A DNA stretch of 19,236 nt from positions 1 through 19,236 of the forward strand of contig JAQUAP010000019.1 of NCBI GenBank assembly GCA_028687205.1, given 5' to 3'. The notes under the pieces are model-generated. The model worked only from the letters and a program-made list of their open reading frames with translations. It did no database searches and had not been told where the DNA came from. This DNA is from Candidatus Omnitrophota bacterium (GTDB lineage Bacteria > Omnitrophota > Gorgyraeia > Gygaellales > Profunditerraquicolaceae). Below are positions 6,148-14,102 of this stretch, one piece after another. The translations under genes were made by a program, and so were the position numbers. Positions within the stretch are counted from its first letter, which is position 1; each line of letters starts with the position of its first letter.

Positions 6148-7074
6148 ATGGATAAATTAAAGGTAGGCGTCATCGGCGTGGGGCATTTGGGCAGTATCCA
6201 CGCCAAAATTTATAAGGAACTCCCTAACTGCTCGCTTGAGGCTGTCTCGGATACCAATAAGGCCAGCCTGAATGAGATCAGCCAGAGCCTGAATGTCCCG
6301 GGCTATTCAGACTACCGCGAACTCTTCGCTAAAGTAGATGCGGTAAGCATAGCTGTGCCGACCAGATTACACCACGCTATAGCTTCTGATTTCCTGAAGC
6401 ATAATATCCATACTTTAGTGGAAAAACCATTTACCCCTACCCTGGAAGAAGCGGATAACCTGATAAAAATAGCCAAAGATAATGACTTAATCCTGCAGGT
6501 CGGCCATATTGAACGCTTTAACTCTGCTTTTGGCGCTACCCAGAAAATTATCAAGAACCCGAAATTTATTGAATGCCACCGCCTCTCCCCTTTCCCCAAC
6601 CGTTCGCTTGACGTCGGCGCGGTCTTAGACATCATGATCCATGATATTGATATAATCCTGGGGCTGGTCGCCTCCCCTGTCGAGCGCATTGACTCAGTAG
6701 GCATAAATGTGCTTACCTCTTTCGAAGATATCGCGAACGCCCGGATTACTTTTAAGAACGGCTGCGTGGCTAACCTTACTGCCAGCCGCATTTCCGACGA
6801 GACCATGCGTAAGATCCGCATCTTTCAGGAAAATACCTACATCTCGCTGGATTACAAAAATGCCGAGGCCTGGGTTTACCGTAAGGGCCTCTTGAAGATT
6901 TCTAAAGAAAACCTGCCGATTGAAAAAGAACAACCCTTGCAAAAGGAATTACAGGCCTTTGTTGACTGTGCCCTGAAACACCAGGTGCCTCTTGTATCGG
7001 GCGAGGTTGCCCGCAGCGCCTTGAAAGTGGCCCTGGAAATCCAACATCAGATATGGCAAAGAAACAAATCCTGA
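6148..7074 (+). CDS. Gfo/Idh/MocA-family NAD(P)-dependent sugar oxidoreductase, possibly GnnA-like
   Basis: The product has 308 residues. The N-terminal Rossmann fold carries GVIGVGHLG (residues 7-15), followed by 'AVPTRLHHAIA' and the family motif VEKPFTPTLEEA with E92-K93-P94. The second half has 'VGHIERFNSA' and 'VLDIMIHDIDIIL' with the conserved His165. The family oxidises sugar hydroxyls. The position directly upstream of lpxB suggests a role in lipid A: GnnA oxidises C3 of UDP-GlcNAc before transamination by GnnB. No GnnB-type aminotransferase is in the window, so this is inference from context. The start is the ATG at 6148, where the Rossmann strand begins; an upstream in-frame start at 6112 would add residues encoded by the promoter. 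Its end overlaps lpxB by 22 nt. Confidence 0.88.
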   Translation: MDKLKVGVIGVGHLGSIHAKIYKELPNCSLEAVSDTNKASLNEISQSLNVPGYSDYRELFAKVDAVSIAVPTRLHHAIASDFLKHNIHTLVEKPFTPTLEEADNLIKIAKDNDLILQVGHIERFNSAFGATQKIIKNPKFIECHRLSPFPNRSLDVGAVLDIMIHDIDIILGLVASPVERIDSVGINVLTSFEDIANARITFKNGCVANLTASRISDETMRKIRIFQENTYISLDYKNAEAWVYRKGLLKISKENLPIEKEQPLQKELQAFVDCALKHQVPLVSGEVARSALKVALEIQHQIWQRNKS

Positions 7075-8186
7075 TTATCTGCGGCGAGCCTTCGGGTGAA
7101 CTGCACGCCAGCCTCCTGGTTAGCGCGATAAAAAAAATAAACCCTGAAATAAGGATTGCGGGTGTAGGCAGCTCCCTGCTTGCCCAGGCAGGGGCTGAAA
7201 TAATTTATGACACTAAGGGCCTTAGCGTCATGGGCCTGGTTGACGTCCTGAAAAAACTGCATAAATTCTTTATCCTCAAAAGCCTGATTTTAGAAAAGGT
7301 GCGCCAGGGAAAATTTGACGCGGTAATCTGCGTGGATTTTTCCGGATTTAACCTGCGCCTGGCTAAAGCGATCAATAACCGTATCCCCGTTATTTACTAT
7401 GTCAGCCCGCAGGTCTGGGCCTCCCGCAAGGGAAGAGTAAAAACCATAAAGAGATATATCCGTAAAATGATCGTCCTCTTTGAATTTGAAAAAGAATTCT
7501 ATAGGAAATACGGTATACAGGCGGATTGCGTCGGCCACGCGCTGCTGGATATTGTCCGGCCAGGCATGGAGAAGGATGAATTATTGCATAAATTAAGCCT
7601 TACAAAAGATAAGCCAATCATCGCCCTCCTGCCGGGCTCGCGTAAACAGGAGATCAAGAAAATACTGCCGGTAATGCTTAAGGCAGCGCAGATTATCAAT
7701 AAAAAAATCAGCGCGCAGTTTGTCATCGCCAAGCCCAGCCAAACAAGCTGGGACGTTTACGACCGGATAATTAATAAATTTAATCTTGCTGTAAAATTTA
7801 TGGAAGGAAAAACTTACGACGCCTTAAATATCGCGGATTTGGCCCTGGTTTGCTCAGGGACGGCGGTGCTGGAAGCTGCGATTATGCAAAAGCCCTTTTT
7901 AATAATTTATAAAATGGGGCTTCTTAATTACCTCTTCTACCGGCCGCAGGTAAAAATACCTTATATCGGCATAGTAAATATCGTGGCCGGTAAAAAAATA
8001 GTCCCGGAGTTCATCCAGTTTAACGCCTCACCCGACAAAATAGCCGCCAAGACCCTGGAAATCCTGAATAACCGCGTGGAATTAGAGAGGATGCGTTCTG
8101 AACTTGCCGCGGTAAAATCTTCTTTAGGCCTGCCCGGCGCAGCACACCGCGCCGCCAAAATCATTGTCGACTTCCTACAAAATTAG
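7053..8186 (+). CDS. lpxB: Lipid-A-disaccharide synthase
   Basis: The 377-residue product is a glycosyltransferase (GT19). It joins UDP-2,3-diacylglucosamine and lipid X to form the lipid A disaccharide at the inner face of the inner membrane. Family signatures are GEPSGE (11-16, usually GE-A/P-SGD), 'VDFSGFNLRLAK' (94-105), 'YYVSPQVWASRKGR' (115-128), 'CVGHALLD' (159-166), LLPGSRKQEI (192-201) and 'LVCSGTAVLEAAIMQKP'. The length is typical. The ATG lies inside the end of the oxidoreductase gene, so the two are probably translationally coupled. The G of its TAG stop is the first base of the palindromic repeat that follows, which may end or stabilise the message. Confidence 0.97.
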   Translation: MAKKQILIICGEPSGELHASLLVSAIKKINPEIRIAGVGSSLLAQAGAEIIYDTKGLSVMGLVDVLKKLHKFFILKSLILEKVRQGKFDAVICVDFSGFNLRLAKAINNRIPVIYYVSPQVWASRKGRVKTIKRYIRKMIVLFEFEKEFYRKYGIQADCVGHALLDIVRPGMEKDELLHKLSLTKDKPIIALLPGSRKQEIKKILPVMLKAAQIINKKISAQFVIAKPSQTSWDVYDRIINKFNLAVKFMEGKTYDALNIADLALVCSGTAVLEAAIMQKPFLIIYKMGLLNYLFYRPQVKIPYIGIVNIVAGKKIVPEFIQFNASPDKIAAKTLEILNNRVELERMRSELAAVKSSLGLPGAAHRAAKIIVDFLQN

Positions 8187-8258
8187 GGACGGTTCTCAAC
8201 TCAATCTCAAAGCGTCCCCGATTAGGGGACAGTTTTGCTTTGGCTTGAGAACCGTCCC
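8186..8258. repeat. REP-like palindrome, copy 1
   Basis: GGGACGGTTCTCAA (8186-8199) pairs with TTGAGAACCGTCCC (8245-8258), a 14-bp perfect outer stem. An inner stem GTCCCC (8214-8219) / GGGGAC (8225-8230) encloses a 5-nt loop. A near-identical copy is at 9632-9706. It lies between the converging ends of lpxB and the M48 protease gene, where it could act as a two-way transcript end. Repeats of this type are often spread by REP-associated IS200-like transposases; none is encoded here. Confidence 0.9.
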
Positions 8259-8263
8259 TGATG

Positions 8264-9355
8264 CTACAATGACTTGGCCATCTTGATGCGCTCGTCAATG
8301 GGCGGGTGGTCAAAGAAGAAAAATTTAATTATAGGGTGGGGATTCCTGTCGGCGAGATTTTGGTTGGCAAGTTTATCCATTGTAGAGATAAAAGCGTCTT
8401 TTAAGCCGGTAGTCTCTAAAGCTAACGCATCCGCGCTTCTCTCAAAGCTCCGGCTGATAAAAGCCTCCAGCGGCTGCGTGATTATACCGAAAATAATAAA
8501 ATACAGCAAAATAACCGGCAAGGCCGCCAGGTCATCCAGGGAAGATAAACCAAATAGATTTAAGGTATACGCACTGGTCCGGAAAATCAGATAAAAAACC
8601 ATAAGCGTGGTAATAGAATTAACCACAACCAGTTTTAAGAGGTGTTTTAATTGATAGTGGCTGAATTCATGCGCCAGGATGACCTCGATTTCGTCATAAC
8701 TGTACTTATCTTTTAAGGTATCCGCTAAAATTACCCGGCGGGTACTGCCTATCCCCACAAAAGCGGCGTTGCCTTTCAGGGTCTTCTTGCTAAAATCAAT
8801 CTCAAAACAATCCAGGACCTTAACCTTCATTTTTTCTGCCAATCGCATAATGCGCTCACGCAGGGTTTCGTCGCTCAGCTTTTTATATTTAAAGAATAGT
8901 GGGATGATGACTATAGGCAGGAGTTTAGCCAGGACAACGCTAAAAAAAATCCAGAATATGGAAATAGCCAGCCACCAGCTATCCGGATTACGCCTTAAAA
9001 TAAAGTAGAACGCGCTCAGCAGTATCAGGGCGATTACGTAAGCTATTATGCCGGATTTAAGCTGGTCCTTAAACCAATCGCTCAAGGCCTGGGTAGTCAA
9101 AGAAAATTTGCGCTCCAGGATATAGGATTGATAAAAATTAAACGGAAAGGCCAGCAGGTAATAGCCAAGCGCTATGCTAAGCAGGTATAAAGGAACGGTT
9201 AAGAAAGTTAAGGCGGATTTGCTTAAAACCAGGCCGAGATTTTTAGCTAAGCCTGATTTAAGGAAGAGGATAATAATAGCCAGGGTATAAATTATACCCG
9301 CGATCTCCAGGGTGTACTTAATATTGGAATAGCGCTTGGCCCTATCCTGCATCAT
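8264..9355 (-). CDS. M48-family membrane metalloprotease, Ste24/CAAX-protease type
   Basis: The 363-residue polytopic membrane protein has hydrophobic segments at about 18-36, 50-72, 101-120, 127-153, 238-258 and 276-297. The zinc site is HEFSH at 229-233 inside 'VILAHEFSHYQLKHLLK', with a third ligand probably Glu305 in 'SFERSADALAL'. The C-terminal 'HPPIDERIKMAKSL' is typical of the Ste24p branch. It probably degrades or processes membrane proteins; the bacterial substrate is unknown. The start is the ATG at 9355, with a second ATG immediately after. There is an 11-nt gap from the upstream bL27-like gene and no clear ribosome binding site. Confidence 0.93.
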   Translation of the reverse strand: MMQDRAKRYSNIKYTLEIAGIIYTLAIIILFLKSGLAKNLGLVLSKSALTFLTVPLYLLSIALGYYLLAFPFNFYQSYILERKFSLTTQALSDWFKDQLKSGIIAYVIALILLSAFYFILRRNPDSWWLAISIFWIFFSVVLAKLLPIVIIPLFFKYKKLSDETLRERIMRLAEKMKVKVLDCFEIDFSKKTLKGNAAFVGIGSTRRVILADTLKDKYSYDEIEVILAHEFSHYQLKHLLKLVVVNSITTLMVFYLIFRTSAYTLNLFGLSSLDDLAALPVILLYFIIFGIITQPLEAFISRSFERSADALALETTGLKDAFISTMDKLANQNLADRNPHPIIKFFFFDHPPIDERIKMAKSL

Positions 9356-9366
9356 GCGCTAAAAAA

Positions 9367-9612
9367 TTATTCTGCCTTCTTTTCAACGGGCTTGACGTTG
9401 ACAAAGGTGCGCGCCTTGCCGTGGCTGGTCTTCTTTCTGGTGAAATAGACCTTGCCCGGGCAGGCGGCAAATAATGTGCCTAAGCCTTTGACATTAATTC
9501 CGGCTTTATAAGTATCCACTCCCCTGACCAGAATTTGTCCGGTTGTAACGAGCATGCCTGCGGAAACTTTATTCGCTTTATCTTTCTTGGGGGTTGAAAA
9601 TCCACCTGTCAT
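9367..9612 (-). CDS. rpmA: Divergent ribosomal protein bL27-like protein
   Basis: The product is 81 residues. Its middle, 'GMLVTTGQILVRGVDTYKAGINVKGLGTLFAACPGKVYFTRK', follows the bL27 pattern (V-x-x-G-x-I-L-V-R, a GTLFA strand and GKVYF). The usual N-terminal extension, GGGSTRNGRDS followed by a KRLGVK segment, is replaced by TGGFSTPKKDKANKVS and is about ten residues shorter. In bL27 that extension reaches toward the peptidyl-transferase centre. The gene is not beside rplU or obg as is common, but sits between a ribonuclease and a membrane protease. The ATG has GGAGGT at 9619-9624. It is either the organism's only bL27 or a paralogue. Confidence 0.7.
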   Translation of the reverse strand: MTGGFSTPKKDKANKVSAGMLVTTGQILVRGVDTYKAGINVKGLGTLFAACPGKVYFTRKKTSHGKARTFVNVKPVEKKAE

Positions 9613-9631
9613 TTGATTACCTCCATTATTT

Positions 9632-9706
9632 GGGGACGGTTCTCAACTCAATCGTAAAGTGTCCCCAGGCAGGGGACAGTTTAGCTTTATGTTGAGAACC
9701 GTCCCC
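9632..9706. repeat. REP-like palindrome, copy 2
   Basis: GGGGACGGTTCTCAAC (9632-9647) pairs with GTTGAGAACCGTCCCC (9691-9706), a 16-bp perfect stem. An inner GTCCCC (9661-9666) / GGGGAC (9671-9676) stem is present. It matches copy 1 across nearly its whole length, and the inner loop is the most changed part. It lies in the gap between the beta-CASP nuclease gene and the bL27-like gene, upstream of the latter's ribosome binding site. Confidence 0.92.
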
Positions 9707-9710
9707 AGCT

Positions 9711-9724
9711 TGTTAATATTAACA
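9711..9724. promoter_or_regulatory. 14-bp perfect palindrome upstream of the bL27-like gene
   Basis: TGTTAATATTAACA is a perfect dyad, placed between the end of the nuclease gene and REP copy 2. Its minus strand also contains a weak TTGAAT-16-TATTAA promoter-like arrangement. It could be a protein-binding site or just AT-rich spacer. Confidence 0.3.
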
Positions 9725-9732
9725 CACAATTA

Positions 9733-11127
9733 TTATTCAAGCAATACCTCTTCATCTTTTGAAGGGGTGTAGGCATTGAGGCCTTTTTGGGTAAGCGCGC
9801 TAAGTAAGGCCTGGGCCTGGTCTTCCTCCCCGTGCACGAGGAAAATACGTTTTAAGGGCAGGCAGGCTAAGATAAATTCCAGGAGCTCATTCTTATCCGC
9901 GTGCCCCGACATGGCGTTGATGATGACTACTTCCGCATTAAGTTCATATTCTATTCCGAAGATACGCACGAATTTTTCCCTGTCTACGATCCTCCTGCCT
10001 AAAGTATCGCGGGCCATATAGCCGACGATAAGAATCATATTCCGGGAATCCTCAATATTATTCTGCAGGTGATGCAGGATCCTCCCGGATTCGCACATCC
10101 CGCTGCCGGCAATAATAATCATCGGCCGCCTGTCCGTATTTAAGGCCTTGGATTCTTTCTGGTCGCGGATAAACTTTAAGTTTAAGAATCCGAACGGGCT
10201 ATCCCCTTTGGTAATCGCCTGGCGGGTTTCTTTATCCAGGTAATCAGTATGGTACTCAAAAACTTCGGTAATGTCGGTAGCCAGCGGGCTATCCACGTAT
10301 ATCGGGACATAAGGGATAAGTTTTTCCTTGAGCAGCTCATTTAAAAAGTAAATCACCTCCTGCGTGCGCTCTAAGGTAAAAGACGGGATAAGCACTTTTC
10401 CTCCCCGGCGCAAAGTGCGGGAAATCGCTTCTCTTAATTTTGACTGTGCCTCTTCAACCGGGGCATGGAGCCTGGCGCCATAAGTACTCTCGATAATCAA
10501 ATAATCTAAGCCCTTAGGTATAACCGGGTCATTAAGCAAGGGAAGGTTTTTCCTGCCCAAATCTACGGCATAGCCCAGGCGTATACTGCGGTTATCGTCT
10601 TTAATCTCCAATACGGTTACAGCTGAACCCAAGATGTGCCCGGCATCCAGGAGCGTAAGGTATACATCTTTGGCAATACAGAATTTTTGATTATACGCGA
10701 TAGGCCGGAATATCCGGGTGGCCTTGGCCGCTTCTTTTTTAGTGTAGAGCGGCTTTCTTAAGGGCAGGCCCATCCTTTTATTTATTTTATTAACATACTT
10801 GATGTCTTCTTCCTGGATCTTGCCGGAATCTTCGAGCATAAGCTGAGCCAGGTCCTTGGTGGCGGGAGTGGTATAAATTTTACAACGCAGGCCCTTCTTA
10901 ATCAGGCTGGGGATATTCCCGCAGTGGTCAATGTGCGCGTGCGACAGGACCAGCGCGTTAACGGAGCGCGGATTAAAGCTAAAGGTCGTGTTGATTTTAT
11001 AAGATTCGTCGCGGTGACCCTGGAAGAGCCCGGCATCCAGGATGACTTCGCCCTTGCCGGCTGTCACCAGGTGGCTTGAGCCGGTAACTGTCTTTACCCC
11101 GCCTAAAAATTTTAATTTAACTGCCAT
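9733..11127 (-). CDS. MBL-fold beta-CASP RNA hydrolase
   Basis: The 464-residue product is a metallo-beta-lactamase-fold nuclease of the RNA-processing (CPSF73/YSH1-like) group. The metal site includes HAHIDHCG (63-70), His164 in 'LLDAGHILGSAV' and the Asp of 'YAVDLGRKNLPLL', where the family usually has SGDLGR. The beta-CASP domain follows with 'IIESTYGARLH' and 'SFTLERTQEVIYFLN'. The C-terminal RMBL motifs are 'SGHADKNELLEF' and 'VHGEEDQAQAL'. No KH domain is present. It is likely a cytoplasmic endo- or exoribonuclease. It starts 3 nt after the DUF1846 gene with no ribosome binding site of its own, so it is probably translationally coupled to it. Confidence 0.94.
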   Translation of the reverse strand: MAVKLKFLGGVKTVTGSSHLVTAGKGEVILDAGLFQGHRDESYKINTTFSFNPRSVNALVLSHAHIDHCGNIPSLIKKGLRCKIYTTPATKDLAQLMLEDSGKIQEEDIKYVNKINKRMGLPLRKPLYTKKEAAKATRIFRPIAYNQKFCIAKDVYLTLLDAGHILGSAVTVLEIKDDNRSIRLGYAVDLGRKNLPLLNDPVIPKGLDYLIIESTYGARLHAPVEEAQSKLREAISRTLRRGGKVLIPSFTLERTQEVIYFLNELLKEKLIPYVPIYVDSPLATDITEVFEYHTDYLDKETRQAITKGDSPFGFLNLKFIRDQKESKALNTDRRPMIIIAGSGMCESGRILHHLQNNIEDSRNMILIVGYMARDTLGRRIVDREKFVRIFGIEYELNAEVVIINAMSGHADKNELLEFILACLPLKRIFLVHGEEDQAQALLSALTQKGLNAYTPSKDEEVLLE

Positions 11128-11130
11128 AGA

Positions 11131-12657
11131 TTAAGTAACGAAGAGGTTGTGGGAGGAAAATTTTCCGTCGGTAGTCAGGTTTACTCCCAGCCTTTTTAAA
11201 CCGACTTCATCTCCGGGAGTAGGGATATGCGTCATATGCACTTCGCACCCTCTTAATTCTACCAGTTTCTTCATTGCTAACTCTACGGAATGGTTAGTAG
11301 TCGCGCTTATCGAAAGCCCGATGAGCGCTTCTTCCAGGTCCAGGCTCTCTGATTCTGTGTCAAGTATCGCCTCTTTTAATTTACTGATCTGGCTGATGAC
11401 ATACGGGGAAAGCAACAGGATTTCATCGGGGATATTCGCTAAAACCTTGACCGCGTTTAAAACCAGGCTGGAGGCGGCGTGCATGAGCTTGGAATTCTTT
11501 CCGGTAATAATGCGGCCGTCATTGAGCTGGATTGCCGCTCCGCAAAATATGCCGGCATTGCCTTTACCTTTAGCCTCCGCCTCTTCCGCGGCCTTGCGGG
11601 CTACCCCTACCACAGTGCGGTCAAGAAGCTTAACCCCTAATTCTTCCATCAGCAGGCTGACCCTGTCTACGGTCTCTTTTTTTTCTATCCCCAGGACATA
11701 CTCGGCATTATACCTGAAATAGCGGCGGATCAGTTCCTGTTTAGCCGCCTCCTGGACGATTTTATCATCCACGATGCCGAACCCCGCCCGGTTAACTCCC
11801 ATATCCGTGGGCGAATTATATACCGGCATATCCGCCCGCTTATCCAGTATCTTGCTTAAGATTAATTTTAATATCGGAAAGCTGTCCACATCGCGGTTGT
11901 AATTTATGGCGGTCTCTTTATATCTCTCAAGATGAAACGGGTCAACCAGGTTAAAATCCAGGATATCCGCCGTGGCTGCCTCATAAGCCACATTTACCGG
12001 ATGTTTTAAAGGGAGGTTCCAGATGGGAAAAGTCTCAAACTTGGCATAACCGGCGTTTACCCCGCGCTTATGCTCCTGGTACAACTGCGATAAACATACG
12101 GCGAGCTTTCCGCTGTTTGGCCCCGGGGCAGTGACGACGCAGATCGGCTTTTTGGTTTCTATAAAATCATTCTTCCCAAAACCTTTTTCGTTGACAATCG
12201 CGTCCACATCTGCCGGATAGCCTTCTATCGGGTAATGTAAATAGACCTTCACCCCGCGGCGTTCTAATTTATTTTTAAAGATTACGGCTGACGACTGATT
12301 GGCAAAACGGGTGATCACCACTGCCAGGATATCCAGGCCCCATTTCCTTAAATCATCGATTAATTTAAGCGTGGCAGCGTCATAGGTTATCCCGAAATCC
12401 CCGCGCACCCTCCCCCTTTCAATATCGCCGGCGTAGATAGCCAGGACAATATCAATCTTATCTTTCAGGGATTGCAGCAGGCGTATCTTGACATTGGGGT
12501 CATAGCCGGGGAGGACACGGGCGGCGTGGTAATCAAAACAGAGTTTTCCACCGAACTCCAGATAGAGTTTATTATCAAACTTTTTAACCCGGCTGATAAT
12601 AGAGGCGGTCTGCTCTTTAAGGTATTTCTCGTTATCAAAACCCGTATTTTTAACCAT
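11131..12657 (-). CDS. DUF1846-family protein of unknown function
   Basis: The 508-residue product matches the usual length of about 500 for this family. I recognise it from the N-terminus 'GFDNEKYLKEQTASIISRVKKFDNKLYLEFGGKL', the 'HAARVLPGYDPNVKIRLL' segment, 'AIYAGDIERGRVRGDFGITYD', 'VVTAPGPNSGKLAVCLSQLYQEH' and 'VNRAGFGIVDD'. The Pro-Gly-Pro-Asn-Ser-Gly-Lys stretch resembles a phosphate-binding loop. Structures of the family exist but, to my knowledge, no established reaction. No signal peptide is seen, so it is likely cytosolic. The ATG at 12657 has AAGGAG at 12666-12671, and a good promoter lies at 12689-12717. It leads a unit with the beta-CASP ribonuclease and probably the two genes downstream. 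Confidence 0.9.
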   Translation of the reverse strand: MVKNTGFDNEKYLKEQTASIISRVKKFDNKLYLEFGGKLCFDYHAARVLPGYDPNVKIRLLQSLKDKIDIVLAIYAGDIERGRVRGDFGITYDAATLKLIDDLRKWGLDILAVVITRFANQSSAVIFKNKLERRGVKVYLHYPIEGYPADVDAIVNEKGFGKNDFIETKKPICVVTAPGPNSGKLAVCLSQLYQEHKRGVNAGYAKFETFPIWNLPLKHPVNVAYEAATADILDFNLVDPFHLERYKETAINYNRDVDSFPILKLILSKILDKRADMPVYNSPTDMGVNRAGFGIVDDKIVQEAAKQELIRRYFRYNAEYVLGIEKKETVDRVSLLMEELGVKLLDRTVVGVARKAAEEAEAKGKGNAGIFCGAAIQLNDGRIITGKNSKLMHAASSLVLNAVKVLANIPDEILLLSPYVISQISKLKEAILDTESESLDLEEALIGLSISATTNHSVELAMKKLVELRGCEVHMTHIPTPGDEVGLKRLGVNLTTDGKFSSHNLFVT

Positions 12658-12688
12658 GCGTGATGCTCCTTATCTGATTGTCAGGCAT

Positions 12689-12717
12689 ATTATAATACTT
12701 AATTAACTTTTTGTAAA
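12689..12717 (-). promoter_or_regulatory. Sigma70-type promoter for the DUF1846-nuclease unit
   Basis: On the minus strand TTTACA (12717-12712), a 17-nt spacer and a consensus TATAAT (12694-12689) place the start near 12682, about 25 nt before the ATG. The spacer ends with the 13-mer GTTAATTAAGTAT (12707-12695), also found at the rpsB promoter. Confidence 0.78.
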
Positions 12718-12752
12718 CAAGGGTCTGCGTTTAGGCTAAATCGCCGTAGCTA

Positions 12753-14102
12753 TCAAATCAAATGCAGGAACTCTTTCCCCTCTGTCCAGGGGCTTAAATA
12801 ACGCTCTATACTAAGATCCTTGCTTTCTTTAAGGTTGACTGTTTCTTCGCGCCCCGGAGGATAAATAACCCTGACCAGCGGCAGAAATATATCATCCTCG
12901 TTTTCATCTATAACCACGGCCACCCGTTTATCGCTTAAGGCAACTAGGGTACCGATAGGCCAGACGCCTATCGTTTTAAAAAAAACATCCAATAAGCCGG
13001 GCTCAAATGTCGTGCCGCTGCCGCGCAGCATAAGGTTATAAATCATATCCGGAGGGTAATCTACCTTATAGGTCCTTTTCTGGGAAAGCGCGTCATACAC
13101 GTCGCAGATAGAAACAATGGCTGAAGCAATGTGTTGCTTATTCTTGAAAGGGAACCTCGGATAGCCGCTTAAATCATACTTTAGATGGTGCTCAAAGCTC
13201 ACCACTATAGGCATAATTCCTATCGTCTCCACATATTGCATAAGCAGCTTAGCCCCTAAGACAGTATGGCTCTCCATTGCCGTAAACTCTGTGTCGCTTA
13301 AGGCCCCGGGCTTACGGATTGTCTTGCGTGAAATATAGAGTTTACCTATATCGTGGAAGAGGGCGGATAGCCCGATGTCCATAACTACGTCTTTGCTAAA
13401 CCCGAGCTTAGAGGAAAAATAAATACTTAATATAGCAACGTTTAAAAGATGCGTAAATGTCCCGAGGTCGTATCTTTTGATGGTAACCAGCTTAAGCAGC
13501 TGCTGATAATAAGCGCCTAAATTCTCAATAATATTATTAAACGTAAGCTTAAGGCTTAGGCCGTCGATTGCCTCCCTATTGATGATATTAGCCAAAGGAA
13601 GGGAAACTTTATCTAGCGAACCCTGGTACATGGCCGTTAAATCCAAAGGCTGCTGCAGCGGAGGCCTTGCGCCTGTTGCGGCAGGAGAAGACTTAACCTT
13701 GCCTATGGCGATATTCCTTACTCCCGCTAACAATAAAAATTCCGCCGGCCCTCCCCTTATCTCTTCTTTAGGCAGGGTTAAAAAATTGATAAATTTATGC
13801 AGCTCCTCATTCTCTAAGGCGCGGTTGAAGGAAATCCTCTCGATCTCCCTGTCTTTGAGGTAAATAACCATCTGCTTGAGCAACCTGCTTAAATCAAAGA
13901 ATATCTCTTTTTCAAAAGCCAGCTCTTCGCCGATTATCCCGACAACCAACTCCTCCCTCTCCGCTAAAACATCCTGTAAGCTCAGGTATGCCTTGTCAAT
14001 AGCATTCTTGGTAATCGGATGCCCTATCCCGTAAAGCTTGGCGGTTTGAAGAGAGCTTAATAAATCCTTAAAAGTTTGCTCTATCTTCTGGTTTACTTCC
14101 AT
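12753..14102 (-). CDS. HD-GYP domain protein, probable cyclic di-GMP phosphodiesterase
   Basis: The product has 449 residues. Residues 1-136 form an N-terminal domain without a familiar name ('AKLYGIGHPITKN', 'DREIERISFNRALENEELHKF'). A Pro/Ala-rich linker of about 15 residues follows. The HD-GYP domain spans about 205-375: His218, HDIGKL at 250-255, His279 in 'ESHTVLGAKLL', HH at 305-306 and the GYP motif at 313-315 in HHLKYDLSGYP (usually D-G-S/T-G-Y-P; here D-L-S-G-Y-P). The C-terminus has 'GTLVALSDKRVAVVIDE', a small beta domain often seen after HD-GYP. It most likely hydrolyses cyclic di-GMP in the cytoplasm. Its ATG overlaps the end of the upstream repeat-protein gene by 10 nt, and the two share their N-terminal domain. 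Confidence 0.92.
   Translation of the reverse strand: MEVNQKIEQTFKDLLSSLQTAKLYGIGHPITKNAIDKAYLSLQDVLAEREELVVGIIGEELAFEKEIFFDLSRLLKQMVIYLKDREIERISFNRALENEELHKFINFLTLPKEEIRGGPAEFLLLAGVRNIAIGKVKSSPAATGARPPLQQPLDLTAMYQGSLDKVSLPLANIINREAIDGLSLKLTFNNIIENLGAYYQQLLKLVTIKRYDLGTFTHLLNVAILSIYFSSKLGFSKDVVMDIGLSALFHDIGKLYISRKTIRKPGALSDTEFTAMESHTVLGAKLLMQYVETIGIMPIVVSFEHHLKYDLSGYPRFPFKNKQHIASAIVSICDVYDALSQKRTYKVDYPPDMIYNLMLRGSGTTFEPGLLDVFFKTIGVWPIGTLVALSDKRVAVVIDENEDDIFLPLVRVIYPPGREETVNLKESKDLSIERYLSPWTEGKEFLHLI

Noticed and set aside
5677..6155. Short open frames in the msbA/oxidoreductase gap
   Set aside because: They run through inverted repeats, have no ribosome binding site and no protein-like pattern.
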